Numbered from the stretch's first letter, positions 24,397 through 34,770 are shown. The stretch: 64,000 nt of DNA from an uncultured Desulfovibrio sp. (GCA_934546745.1 CAKTDV010000001.1:1-64000); one strand, 5' to 3'. The notes: generated from the letters alone by a model not told the origin. Program-made: numbers and translations.

Positions 24397-24422
24397 CTAC
24401 GTCTGTTCCGGCGGCGCGTCAA
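24394..24422 (-). promoter_or_regulatory. Cassette D antisense promoter
   Basis: TTGACG, 17 bases, TAGAAA on the minus strand; predicted start near 24387. Confidence 0.6.
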
Positions 24423-24464
24423 GCCCCAGCTGTAGGGCGGGGATTTTCAAAGGTAACATGCCGG

Positions 24465-24493
24465 ATGACAAGCCGCCGCTTTTCAGGTAGACA
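24465..24493 (+). promoter_or_regulatory. Cassette E sense promoter candidate
   Basis: ATGACA, 17 bases, TAGACA, about 36 bases before the peptide ATG. It differs from the TTGAAG/TACGGT type of A, C and D. Confidence 0.35.
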
Positions 24494-24529
24494 CAAGGCG
24501 GGGCAGCCCTCCGAAAGGAGGTGATGCCT

Positions 24530-24625
24530 ATGGCGCAGTTCCTGCTGGACGTGGCAAGCCACGTTGTGGCTTCCGTCCTGGCGGCACTTGTTCTCCGTCA
24601 CCTATTCCGTGACCGAAACAGGTAG
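24530..24625 (+). CDS. Cassette E: 31-residue hydrophobic peptide, divergent type
   Basis: A 31-residue peptide beginning MAQFLLDVASHVVASVL and ending in a basic tail FRDRNR. It keeps the F-L-x-D-V and V-L-A-A-L-V-x-R pattern of the family. The site CGAAAGGAGGTGATGCCT supports the second of two nearby ATGs; the first would be only two bases from the site. Confidence 0.65.
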   Translation: MAQFLLDVASHVVASVLAALVLRHLFRDRNR

Positions 24626-24655
24626 CCCCTAGGGAACAGCCATTTCCCTAGGGGC
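24625..24655 (+). other. Cassette E 3' hairpin 1
   Basis: A perfect 12-bp stem GCCCCTAGGGAA with its complement, overlapping the last base of the stop codon. The base sequence differs from the CCCCGGTAG type but the fold is the same. Confidence 0.7.
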
Positions 24656-24711
24656 AAAAACTTGAGCTTTTCCGCTGGAAAGCTGAAAACTCGGGGGACT
24701 GCCCCGGTTCT

Positions 24712-24754
24712 GAGCGGCGGGTGTGTGGCAACACTCGCCGCTCTTTGTTCTTTT
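24712..24754 (+). terminator. Cassette E terminator (hairpin 2)
   Basis: Stem GAGCGGCGGGTGT with ACACTCGCCGCTC, loop GTGGCA, followed by TTTGTTCTTTT, the same tail as cassette B. Confidence 0.8.
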
Positions 24755-24780
24755 GTAAGGCCGTTCCTCCGGCGCGTCAA
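24752..24780 (-). promoter_or_regulatory. Cassette E antisense promoter
   Basis: TTGACG, 17 bases, TACAAA on the minus strand; predicted start near 24745. Confidence 0.55.
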
Positions 24781-24845
24781 GCCCCCGCCGCTGGCCTCTC
24801 TGGCGCGGCATCCCGCACCGGGTGGGGCCGGAAAAGCGCCATGCC

Positions 24846-27407
<2,562 letters not shown>

Positions 27408-27610
27408 ACTCTTCTCTCCTGACCTGAAGCATTCCCTGGATGGAGCAGGGCGCTTTTCCCAGTTTTCCATCTCAACAATGGCGCTGTCCTGAAAATGACA
27501 TTCAAAAACGATCCGTTTCATGGTAGTCACCAACGCCCCTTCTGGCAAGACCGGACTCCGGAACATGACGCCTTTGAAAGCGGTCACAGTTTCCGCTCCA
27601 GAACAGAAGA

Positions 27611-27633
27611 CCCGGCATGCAGCGCATGCCGGG
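27611..27633 (-). terminator. Terminator of the tri-haem peroxidase gene
   Basis: A 10-bp perfect stem CCCGGCATGC/GCATGCCGGG with a 3-base loop, followed on the minus strand by TCTTCTGTTCT. It lies 40 bases beyond the peroxidase stop. Confidence 0.7.
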
Positions 27634-27673
27634 CCAGTGCCGTTATGGGGAAGAGGGAAAAAGGCCGCAGGAA

Positions 27674-29041
27674 TCAGCGCGCAACGGCCCTGCCCTGAAC
27701 GGGCCGACCCTCGTGTTCGCCCGTCAGCGAACGCAGGAACGCCACAATCAGAAGACGATCGTCCTCAGGAACCTCCAGACCGGCACAGTACACGCCCATG
27801 ATGCGCACGGCCTCGTCCAGCGTCGTGACGGAGCCGTCATGCAGGTAGGGCCAGGTCAGCTCCACATTGCGCAGGTTCGGCACCTTGAAACGGTGCATGT
27901 CGCCGGGCAGATGGGTGACATTGTAGCGGCCCTTGTCGGAGGCCAGCGCCTCACCGGCGCGATCCGCAAAGTACGGCTTCTTGAGATCCATGTATTCATA
28001 GGACTGGCCGCCCACGCTCCTGCCCACATGGCACGAGGAACAGCGGTAGTCCTTGAAGCGTTCGTACCCCCTGACTTCCCTGGAGCTCAGGGCCGCGCTG
28101 TCCCCCCGCAGCCACTTGTCAAAACGGCTGTCCGGGGAAATGAGCGTCTTCTCATATTCGGCGATGGCGTCCGTAATGTTGCCGCTGGACCACCCGTCCG
28201 CATAGACGGCCCTGAAGCGCGCCGTCAGCGCCTCGTCATGCGACAGGCGTTCGATGATTTCGTTCCAGTCCCTGCTGCCCATTTCGATGGGGTTCAGCGG
28301 CGGCCCGCCGGCCTGCTCCCGCAAATCGGCCGCGCGGCCGTCCCAGAACTGGACGGCGTTGAAGACCGCGTTGAACACCGTCGGGGCGTTCGCGTTGCCG
28401 GACTGCCCACGGATGCCTTCAGAGAAACGGGCGTTGTCCGTCCCGGCCTTGTCCAGCGCATGACATCCGGCGCACGACAGAGAGCTGTCGGCGGAGAGGC
28501 GTTTGTCGTTGAACAGGATGTTGCCAATCTCCGCCTTTGCCCTGTCAAACGCCACGCCGCGGGGCAGCGGCTGCAAGGGCTCATTGGCGTAGGCGGGCGC
28601 GGCGTCCGTCGCGTAGTACGCCTTGCGCGTCGCGGCCACCCAGTCAAGAACCTGCCGCCTTTCGCTGTCGGAAAGACGGCTGCCCCAATGCACGGCGGCA
28701 AACTTGGCGGGGGGCATGGTGTCGTTGCCAATGACCCACTCCATCTTCGCCAGCACGGTTTCCCCCACGGGCTTGCCCTTGCTCCGCACAAGCTCCTGAT
28801 TGAGATTCATGGCGCGCAGGCCGTCGTTGTAATCCTTCTCAATGACGGCGCGGATGCCGGGGACCCTGGCATAGAACGGCAGATTGTACCCCCTGGTATG
28901 GCAGGCCATGCATTTTTCCCGCACCAGATCGGAAACGCTGGCGAACTTGTCCTGTATATCGCCCAACTCCCGCGCCGCCATGACCGGAACGCAGGTCAGG
29001 AGAACGCCAGCGCCAGCGATGGCCGCAAACAACTTCCTCAT
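27674..29041 (-). CDS. Tri-haem cytochrome c peroxidase (YhjA-like)
   Basis: A 455-residue exported protein with a signal or anchor sequence (MRKLFAAIAGAGVLLTCVP) and three CxxCH sites: CMACH near residue 44, CAGCH near 190 and CSSCH near 337. The last two belong to the bacterial di-haem peroxidase fold (GNILFNDKRLS, SLSCAGCHAL, FKVPNLRNVELTWPYLHDGSV). The extra N-terminal haem matches E. coli Ccp/YhjA, a quinol peroxidase. It would remove hydrogen peroxide in the periplasm with electrons from the quinone pool or cytochromes. Start chosen at GAGGAGGGTTCC-ATG. Confidence 0.85.
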   Translation of the reverse strand: MRKLFAAIAGAGVLLTCVPVMAARELGDIQDKFASVSDLVREKCMACHTRGYNLPFYARVPGIRAVIEKDYNDGLRAMNLNQELVRSKGKPVGETVLAKMEWVIGNDTMPPAKFAAVHWGSRLSDSERRQVLDWVAATRKAYYATDAAPAYANEPLQPLPRGVAFDRAKAEIGNILFNDKRLSADSSLSCAGCHALDKAGTDNARFSEGIRGQSGNANAPTVFNAVFNAVQFWDGRAADLREQAGGPPLNPIEMGSRDWNEIIERLSHDEALTARFRAVYADGWSSGNITDAIAEYEKTLISPDSRFDKWLRGDSAALSSREVRGYERFKDYRCSSCHVGRSVGGQSYEYMDLKKPYFADRAGEALASDKGRYNVTHLPGDMHRFKVPNLRNVELTWPYLHDGSVTTLDEAVRIMGVYCAGLEVPEDDRLLIVAFLRSLTGEHEGRPVQGRAVAR

Positions 29042-29467
29042 GGAACCCTCCTCATCTTCTCGCCGCAATGTTTTTCACAACGACGCCTGGTTGTCAATCA
29101 TAAAAAACATCAATTATTATTACTAATAAATTGCAATTCCAACGCCGCAGGGCGAGGGCGCTCTGGAAAAATTTTCCGCCTTTTCTGAAACAGACTGAAA
29201 TAACAGGCTATATTTTTCTAGAAAAAAAATACGATTTCTATATTCTTTCTAGAGCGCCCATCAGGGACGCCGCCCGCTCCCGACGGCTTTGGGAAAAGCC
29301 GCCCGCCGGGGCATACCCGCGCGTTGCGCGCCTCATCCGCCGTTCCGATATTTTTCACGCCGGGGGCCTGTCAGCGGCCGCAATCCGGCGACGGACTTTC
29401 CCCGTTTGGGGAATATCGGAGTCCCCTCCGACAACAAAACGGGGTTCTCGGAACCAAAGGAGGTGTT
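29042..29467. other. AT-rich divergent intergenic region
   Basis: About 425 bases between the peroxidase gene and the 57-residue orphan. From about 29095 to 29255 it is far more AT-rich than the rest of the window (TTTTTCTAGAAAAAAAATAC). A perfect TTGACA lies on the minus strand near 29093 but lacks a good -10 at 17 bases. No gene is visible. Confidence 0.5.
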
Positions 29468-29641
29468 ATGAGCGCATACGGTACGCCGGCGACTGGCGAC
29501 GACAGCATCCTGACACGGCAGGAGATCGCCTTCATCCTCGGCATGTACGTCAAGGATGCGGAGGAACGCGAAAGGACGCAGGCCCTTTCCCCCGCCCGCG
29601 CGGCTTCGGCCAAGGATGCCCTGCAGCGCACGCCGGAATAG
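29468..29641 (+). CDS. Small soluble hypothetical protein
   Basis: A 57-residue protein (MSAYGTPATGDDSILTRQE...), hydrophilic, acidic in the middle, with a possible helix IAFILGMYVKDAEERER. The ribosome binding site AAAGGAGGTGTT is near-perfect, which is the main evidence for a real gene. It stands alone between two long hairpins downstream and an AT-rich upstream region. No family recognised. Confidence 0.6.
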   Translation: MSAYGTPATGDDSILTRQEIAFILGMYVKDAEERERTQALSPARAASAKDALQRTPE

Positions 29642-29677
29642 GCAATCAAATTTGCCGTCCCGGCGCCGGGTACAGAC

Positions 29678-29708
29678 GCGGCGGCGGGCTTCTCCCGCCC
29701 GCCGCCGC
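29678..29708 (+). terminator. Hairpin after the small orphan gene
   Basis: A perfect 12-bp GC stem (GCGGCGGCGGGC and its complement) with loop TTCTCCC, 36 bases after the stop; no T-run follows. Confidence 0.5.
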
Positions 29709-29826
29709 AAGTGCGGACGCGAAAGCGGCCGCCCCCGCCCAGGCACAGGGAAAAACCGCGTTTTTTCCACCGTGCGTGGGCAGCGCCGCTTTTGAGCGCG
29801 ACGGCTTTCAAAAGCGGCATTGTGAA

Positions 29827-29870
29827 GAACGCCGGGAGCGAAGGTTTCCCCACCTTCGCTCCCGGCGTTC
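29827..29870. terminator. Long perfect hairpin between orphan gene and recN
   Basis: An 18-bp perfect inverted repeat (GAACGCCGGGAGCGAAGG and its complement) around an 8-base loop. It lies between convergent genes and could end transcription from both sides, though neither strand has a proper T-run. Confidence 0.5.
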
Positions 29871-29990
29871 CACATGAGGGCATGGTATTTTTTCAAAAAA
29901 AACTACGCTGCCGCTGCGTGTCCGGCACGTTCGCTGACGATGGGTGCACTTCGTCAAGCGACGCGGCTCGCTAAAGGCCGCGTGGCGTCG

Positions 29991-31574
29991 CTATCCCTCC
30001 GGGCAGAGGTTGGCGCAGGGCCTGCCCTCCATGCGGGCCAGCTCGGCGCGGCGCCCCGCCGCATCCAGCGGTGCGCACAGCGTGTAGGTCTGCCCCTCGC
30101 GCACCACCTTGCGGACCTGGAAATGCTTTTGCCCGCGTGCGGCCAATTGGGGCCAGTGTGTGATAAGCAGCGTCTGCCGCGTCCGCGAAAAGGCGTCCAG
30201 CTTGTCCGCCAACCGCTGCAGCGTCACTCCGCCAACGCCCGCGTCCACCTCGTCAAAAATGCAGGCGGCGCTCTCCGCGTGAGGCTGCACGGCAATCAGC
30301 GCCAGCAGAAAGCGGGACAGTTCGCCGCCGGAGGCGATGCGATCCAGTGGTTGCGGGGGCTGGCCGGGATTGGGGGCCCACAGAAGGCGCGCCTTTTCAT
30401 CCGCAACGCCGGGCCACAGTTCCCGCGGCAAAAACTCGGGAAGAACGCGCACGGCCTCGGAGAAACCGAGATCGCGCAATTCCCCTTCCAGACGCGCCGT
30501 AAACCGCCGCGCCGCCTCGCGCCGCAGGGGGATGATGCGATCCGTCACGCGCTTCAGCTCTTCCGCCAGCGCGGCGGTACGCCGTGTGGCCGCCGCAATG
30601 TCCAGCGCGCAGGCATCAAGAAACGACAGTGTGTCGGCTATTTCCTCGCGCATGGCCAGAATCTCCGGCATAGTGCGATGCAGCTTGCGCTTGAGCTGAG
30701 CCAGTTCGTAGAGGCGCGCCTCCAGTGCGTCCATATCGCCGCCATCCTCCGGCGCGGGCGGAAGGCGCAAGCGCGAACGCAGCTGTGAAAGATGTTGGCG
30801 CGCCCCGGCCACGGCGTCGGCCTCTTCCGCCATATCCTCTTCCACAGCGCTGATGCGCCGCAGCACGGATTCAAGCTGGCCCAAGGCGTCCACAAGGCCG
30901 CCCTCCTCGGAACCATAGAGAACGCCTTGCGCCCTAGCATAGAGATCGCGCAAATCCGCCGTCGCGCGCAGGCGCGCCCGCTGTTCCTCCAGCCGTTCCT
31001 CCTCGCCTTCCTCGGGAGCGACGCGGTCAATCTCCTGCTGGCGCATTTCCAGCACGTCCCGCCGGGAAGCCGCCTCGTCCCGCTTTTCCCGGAGCGCGTT
31101 CAGGGCCTCGGCTTCGGCGCGCAGACGGCGCAGCACACCGTCGCGGGTTTCCAGCAGTTCCCGGCAGGGGATCACACTCTCCAGCAGACGCGCCTGGAAG
31201 GCCGGTTGCAGCAGGCGCTGCTGCCCATGCTGGCTGGTGTGGATAAGCAGGCGCGCGCGCAGATCGCGCACGGACTCCTGGGAACGCAGGCTGTCGTTGA
31301 CATAGAGGCGGCTGCGTCCGCTTTCGGCCAGCAGATCGCGCCGTATGACGAGTTCCTCGCCGTCCAGGGTGAACAGGGCCTCCACGCGTGCCTTTTCCGC
31401 GCCGCGACGCACCATGTCCGCGGACAGTCTGTCGCCAAGCACAAAGCCCAGCGCCTTGAGGATAAAGCTTTTACCCGCGCCTGTTTCTCCTGTCAGCACG
31501 TTCATGCCGGGCGCGAACTCCAGCTCCATGTCCTCAATGAGGGCAAGATGACGGATGTGCAGGTACTCAAGCAT
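29991..31574 (-). CDS. recN: DNA repair ATPase RecN
   Basis: A 527-residue SMC-like protein. The N-terminal ATPase half starts MLEYLHIRHLALIEDMELEF and has the Walker A motif GETGAGKSF; two coiled-coil arms follow; the C-terminal half has the signature/Walker B region RIASGGELSRFLLAL and ACIFDEVDAGVGG with the H in LLITHWPQLAA. Length fits RecN (about 550). RecN acts in double-strand-break repair. I took the ATG that gives the family's usual N terminus; a GTG nine bases earlier is possible. It follows the ABC permease gene closely, so it may be co-transcribed with it. Confidence 0.93.
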   Translation of the reverse strand: MLEYLHIRHLALIEDMELEFAPGMNVLTGETGAGKSFILKALGFVLGDRLSADMVRRGAEKARVEALFTLDGEELVIRRDLLAESGRSRLYVNDSLRSQESVRDLRARLLIHTSQHGQQRLLQPAFQARLLESVIPCRELLETRDGVLRRLRAEAEALNALREKRDEAASRRDVLEMRQQEIDRVAPEEGEEERLEEQRARLRATADLRDLYARAQGVLYGSEEGGLVDALGQLESVLRRISAVEEDMAEEADAVAGARQHLSQLRSRLRLPPAPEDGGDMDALEARLYELAQLKRKLHRTMPEILAMREEIADTLSFLDACALDIAAATRRTAALAEELKRVTDRIIPLRREAARRFTARLEGELRDLGFSEAVRVLPEFLPRELWPGVADEKARLLWAPNPGQPPQPLDRIASGGELSRFLLALIAVQPHAESAACIFDEVDAGVGGVTLQRLADKLDAFSRTRQTLLITHWPQLAARGQKHFQVRKVVREGQTYTLCAPLDAAGRRAELARMEGRPCANLCPEG

Positions 31575-31579
31575 GGCAG

Positions 31580-32416
31580 TCACTGTTTCAGACGGGGATC
31601 GGAGAGATCCCGCAGGCTTTCACCCAGCAGGTTGTACCCAAGCACGGTCAGCAGAATGGCTATGCCGGGATAGACGGAGAGCCACGGCGCGGTTTCCAGC
31701 GCGGCCTTGCCCTCCTGCAGCATGTTGCCCCAGCTTGCGTCCGGCGGCTGGACGCCAAGGCCCAGAAAACTCAGGCCTGATTCCACCAGTATGGCCCCGG
31801 CTATGCCCAGCGTGGCGGCAATCAGCACCGGCGCAAGCGCGTTGGGCAGAATATGCCTCCAGAGGATGCGCGCCGTGGAACATCCCGCCAGACGGGCGGC
31901 GTCCACAAACTCCCGTTCGCGCAGGCTCAGCGTCTCCGCGCGCACCAGCCGCGCTATCCCCATCCACGATGTCAGGCCGATGACGATCATGATATTGGTA
32001 AGGCTGGGTTCCAGAAAGGCAATGACGGAAAGGATGAGAAAAAACGACGGGAAGCACAGCATCACGTCCACCAGGCGCATGATGGCCTCATCCACCCAGC
32101 CCCGGAAATAGCCGCTCACAAGCCCCAGCGTCACGCCGATGAGCGACGAGATGCCCACAGCCACAAAACCGACCCAGAGGGAGACGCGCCCACCGTACAG
32201 CAGGCGGGAAAAGACATCCCGCCCCAGGCGATCCGTTCCCAGCCAGAAGTCGGAGGACGGCGGCGCAAGAATGGCGTCCAGATGCAGGGCGTCCGGATCA
32301 TGGGGCGCAAGCAGCGGGGCCGCCACTGCGGCCAGCGACATGACAAGCACAAGGCACAGACCGGGCGCCAGCAGGGACTGACGGCGCAAAAAACGCCGTA
32401 AACAACGGGGCGTCAT
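31580..32416 (-). CDS. Oligopeptide-type ABC transporter permease (DppC/OppC-like)
   Basis: A 278-residue permease with the N-terminal OppC-type helix, the loop HDPDALHLDAILAPPSSDFWLGTDRLGRDVFSRLLYGGR typical of this family, and the EAA loop EREFVDAARLAGCSTARILWRHILPNALAP that contacts the ATPase. It overlaps none but follows the DppB-like gene after one base, with GGAGGAAGG as ribosome binding site. It should form a heterodimeric channel with the DppB-like protein for peptides, nickel or similar solutes; the binding protein and ATPases are not in this window. Confidence 0.9.
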   Translation of the reverse strand: MTPRCLRRFLRRQSLLAPGLCLVLVMSLAAVAAPLLAPHDPDALHLDAILAPPSSDFWLGTDRLGRDVFSRLLYGGRVSLWVGFVAVGISSLIGVTLGLVSGYFRGWVDEAIMRLVDVMLCFPSFFLILSVIAFLEPSLTNIMIVIGLTSWMGIARLVRAETLSLREREFVDAARLAGCSTARILWRHILPNALAPVLIAATLGIAGAILVESGLSFLGLGVQPPDASWGNMLQEGKAALETAPWLSVYPGIAILLTVLGYNLLGESLRDLSDPRLKQ

Positions 32417-32417
32417 A

Positions 32418-33458
32418 TCAGCCTTCCTCCCCGGCGGCCCTGATACGCGGATCGGCAAGACCGTAGCACACGTCGGCCAGAATGTTGCCCGCCAGCGTCA
32501 GCACCGCGCCAAGAACAAGATTGCCCATAATCAGGGTATAGTCCCGCGCCATGACGGCGGCATAGAACAACTGCCCCAGCCCCGGCAGGGCAAAGATGGA
32601 TTCAAGAATCACGCTGCCGCCAATCAGCCCCGGCACGGACAGCCCCAGCAGGGTGATGACAGGCAGAAGCGCGTTGCGCAGCGCATGGCGCCAGACAACG
32701 GCCGCGGGCGAAAGGCCCTTTGCCCGCGCCGTCAGTATGTAATCCTGCCGCAGCGCCTCCAGCATACAGGCGCGCATGTAGCGCGACATGCCCGCCAGAC
32801 CGCCCAGGGTGTAGACGGCGATGGGCAGCGCCAGATGCGACGCCAGATCGGCCGCCTTGCCCCAGAAATCCCGCTGCGCGAAATCCAGCGACGTCAGCCC
32901 GGAAAGCGGCAGCCATTGCAGCTCTATGCCGAAAAAAAGCATGAGCAGCAGCGCCAGCCAGAACGACGGCATGGCAAAGCCCAGGAACACAAGGACTGTC
33001 ACGCTCCTGTCCAGCAGGGAATTGCGGCGGCAGGCCGAAAAAACACCGACGGGAATGGCAATCAGCAGCGTCAGCAGCAGCGAGATCACGTTCATGCCCA
33101 CGGTCAGGGGAAGGCGTTCAAGAATCCTGTCCAGCACGGGGCGGGCGTCCGCCGACATGGAGCGGCCAAAATCCAGCCGCACGATGCGCGTCAGCCAGTC
33201 CCAGTACTGGGCGTACAGGGGTCTGTCGAGGCCGTACAGGCTCTCAAGCTGCCTGCGCGCCGCCTCCCCCGCCAGCGGGTTGAGGGTCGTCTCCATATCC
33301 GTGGGCGAACCCGGCGCAAGATGGATGACGCCGAAACTGACGGCCGTAATGCCCAGCAGCACCAGCGCCGTCCAGAGGATCTTGCGGAAAATGCGCCGCG
33401 CGCGCGCACCCAGAACGCCGCCGCGCGCGGAAGAGGAAAGAGGACTGTGCCGCGGCAT
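32418..33458 (-). CDS. Oligopeptide-type ABC transporter permease (DppB/OppB-like)
   Basis: A 346-residue permease. Family features are the N-terminal helix with FGVIHLAPGSP, the loop LYGLDRPLYAQYWDWLTRIVRLDFGRS, the EAA loop CMLEALRQDYILTARAKGLSPAAVVWRHALRNALLP and the C-terminal ESIFALPGLGQLFYAAVMARDYTLIMG. It pairs with the DppC-like gene. An alternative start eight codons upstream would overlap the gene before it; the given ATG is a choice without a strong site. Confidence 0.9.
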   Translation of the reverse strand: MPRHSPLSSSARGGVLGARARRIFRKILWTALVLLGITAVSFGVIHLAPGSPTDMETTLNPLAGEAARRQLESLYGLDRPLYAQYWDWLTRIVRLDFGRSMSADARPVLDRILERLPLTVGMNVISLLLTLLIAIPVGVFSACRRNSLLDRSVTVLVFLGFAMPSFWLALLLMLFFGIELQWLPLSGLTSLDFAQRDFWGKAADLASHLALPIAVYTLGGLAGMSRYMRACMLEALRQDYILTARAKGLSPAAVVWRHALRNALLPVITLLGLSVPGLIGGSVILESIFALPGLGQLFYAAVMARDYTLIMGNLVLGAVLTLAGNILADVCYGLADPRIRAAGEEG

Positions 33459-33460
33459 GG

Positions 33461-33994
33461 CTATTCCGTCCGGGTCATCCACTGCCGCATGGCGGCCACT
33501 TCCTCTTCCCAGCGTCCCGGCGAGAGGCGCAGGTCGAGAAATTGGGCGTACAGACCGTCAAGCAGCCCGACGCAGATTTCCATCAGATAGATTTTCTCCA
33601 GCAGCAGCGCGTCCGGATCGACGTCATCGCCGCCGGTCTTTTCCAGTTTGGGAGTCTTCAGGGCATTCACGCTGAAATCCTCGGCCCTGAGGGTGAGCTG
33701 AAAGGCCAGCTCGTCCTTCTCAAGCCGGATGAGCGCCCGCGTCACCTTCTTGCCCGTGCCAAGGCCGAACCGGGCCTCGCGCAGGGGCGACAGCGATCCG
33801 GAAACCGACGCCGTTTCCCTGGCGTCCCCCTCGCCGCCCTGCACGACCATGCGCTGCTCCATGGAAACGCTGAACGGCTGCCCCTGCCCGTCCGTAAAGG
33901 CCCCGGGCGCGATGTCGCTCTGGTACCAGAGCCAGGTAAGAAACTCCTGTCCAAGGATATTGTCCAACGAATCCAGAGGCGATGTCTGACTCAT
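33461..33994 (-). CDS. Hypothetical protein next to RdgC-like gene
   Basis: A 177-residue protein (MSQTSPLDSLDNILGQEFLTWLWYQS...), acidic, with a basic-hydrophobic strand-rich centre (ALIRLEKDELAFQLTLRAEDFSVNAL) and a helical end (WEEEVAAMRQWMTRTE). It lies 31 bases downstream of the RdgC-like gene on the same strand and directly before the ABC permeases. The strand-rich middle could be an RdgC-like partner fold, but I cannot assign a family. Confidence 0.6.
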   Translation of the reverse strand: MSQTSPLDSLDNILGQEFLTWLWYQSDIAPGAFTDGQGQPFSVSMEQRMVVQGGEGDARETASVSGSLSPLREARFGLGTGKKVTRALIRLEKDELAFQLTLRAEDFSVNALKTPKLEKTGGDDVDPDALLLEKIYLMEICVGLLDGLYAQFLDLRLSPGRWEEEVAAMRQWMTRTE

Positions 33995-34025
33995 GTGTCA
34001 CTTCCTTCGGGCCGCTCTCCCGCAA

Positions 34026-34646
34026 TCAGGAAACGGCAAACTGCGTCGCCTCAAGGCGATCGATCTGTTCCTCCCGCTTCTCGCCCAGCAGGGCGACGGC
34101 CAGCGTGTGCGGCGTAATCTGCTCAAGATGCAGATCGAAGGTCTCAAGGAAAAGTTCCATAAAAAGATCGATCATGGCGTTCTGCGTCGAGGCCAGCCAG
34201 ACCTCGTTGCGATCCGTCGCCCAGAGAACATTGAATTCCGCGGGAATGGGCAGAAAGCGCGCGCGCAGGCGCAACAGAACCTGCTCCTTGATCTCCTTTC
34301 TGCGTTCGCGGGCGATGAACGTCTTGCCTTGTTCGCTCAGGCGGGCCTTTTCCTCCCGGAGGGCAAGCGCCAGATGCTTTTTGACGACGGCGGCGGGAAT
34401 GCGCCGCGTATCGAGCCGCAGGGAAAAGACGATGTACGCGCCCTTCCGCGGCGGCGCGGCGCGCCAGCCGGTGTCCAGCATATCCTCAAAGCAGACCCAT
34501 CCTTTGGACTGCATTTCCGGCATGTCGTCAATATCCAGAAAGGCGTGCTGTTTCAGCCTGTCCTCAATGGACGTCCAGAGCGCGGCCGGCACGGGATCAA
34601 GAATGCGAAACCGCGTAAAGCTGCATGTGGCGTTGGCAAAACCCAT
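34026..34646 (-). CDS. RdgC-like recombination-associated protein (tentative)
   Basis: A 206-residue protein. The pieces KGWVCFEDMLDT, IVFSLRLDTRRIPAAVVKKHL, ARERRKEIKEQVLLRLRARFLPIPAEFNVLWATDRNEVWLAST resemble RdgC, a ring-shaped double-stranded DNA-binding protein that restrains RecA. It is shorter than E. coli RdgC (303 residues), so it lacks part of the ring. The neighbourhood (recN nearby) fits a DNA-maintenance role. Confidence is limited because the resemblance is judged by eye. Confidence 0.5.
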   Translation of the reverse strand: MGFANATCSFTRFRILDPVPAALWTSIEDRLKQHAFLDIDDMPEMQSKGWVCFEDMLDTGWRAAPPRKGAYIVFSLRLDTRRIPAAVVKKHLALALREEKARLSEQGKTFIARERRKEIKEQVLLRLRARFLPIPAEFNVLWATDRNEVWLASTQNAMIDLFMELFLETFDLHLEQITPHTLAVALLGEKREEQIDRLEATQFAVS

Positions 34647-34770
34647 ACTTCATCCTCCTGTCGCGCGAAAGACGCGCCGGGCAATCCCGGAACAGGGGCG
34701 CAGTGTACGCGAGAGCCCACGCCTCTGGCAAGACGGCGCGCCCTGCCAAAATCGCGCGCGCATTCCCGCC

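Noticed and set aside
20772..24780. Cassette peptides as leader peptides of attenuators
   Set aside because: No downstream co-directional gene follows each unit; every one ends in its own terminator, so there is nothing to attenuate. Kept only as a weaker alternative.
27495..27801. Short plus-strand frames between copA and the peroxidase gene
   Set aside because: No ribosome binding site or domain; overlap the peroxidase gene end and its terminator.
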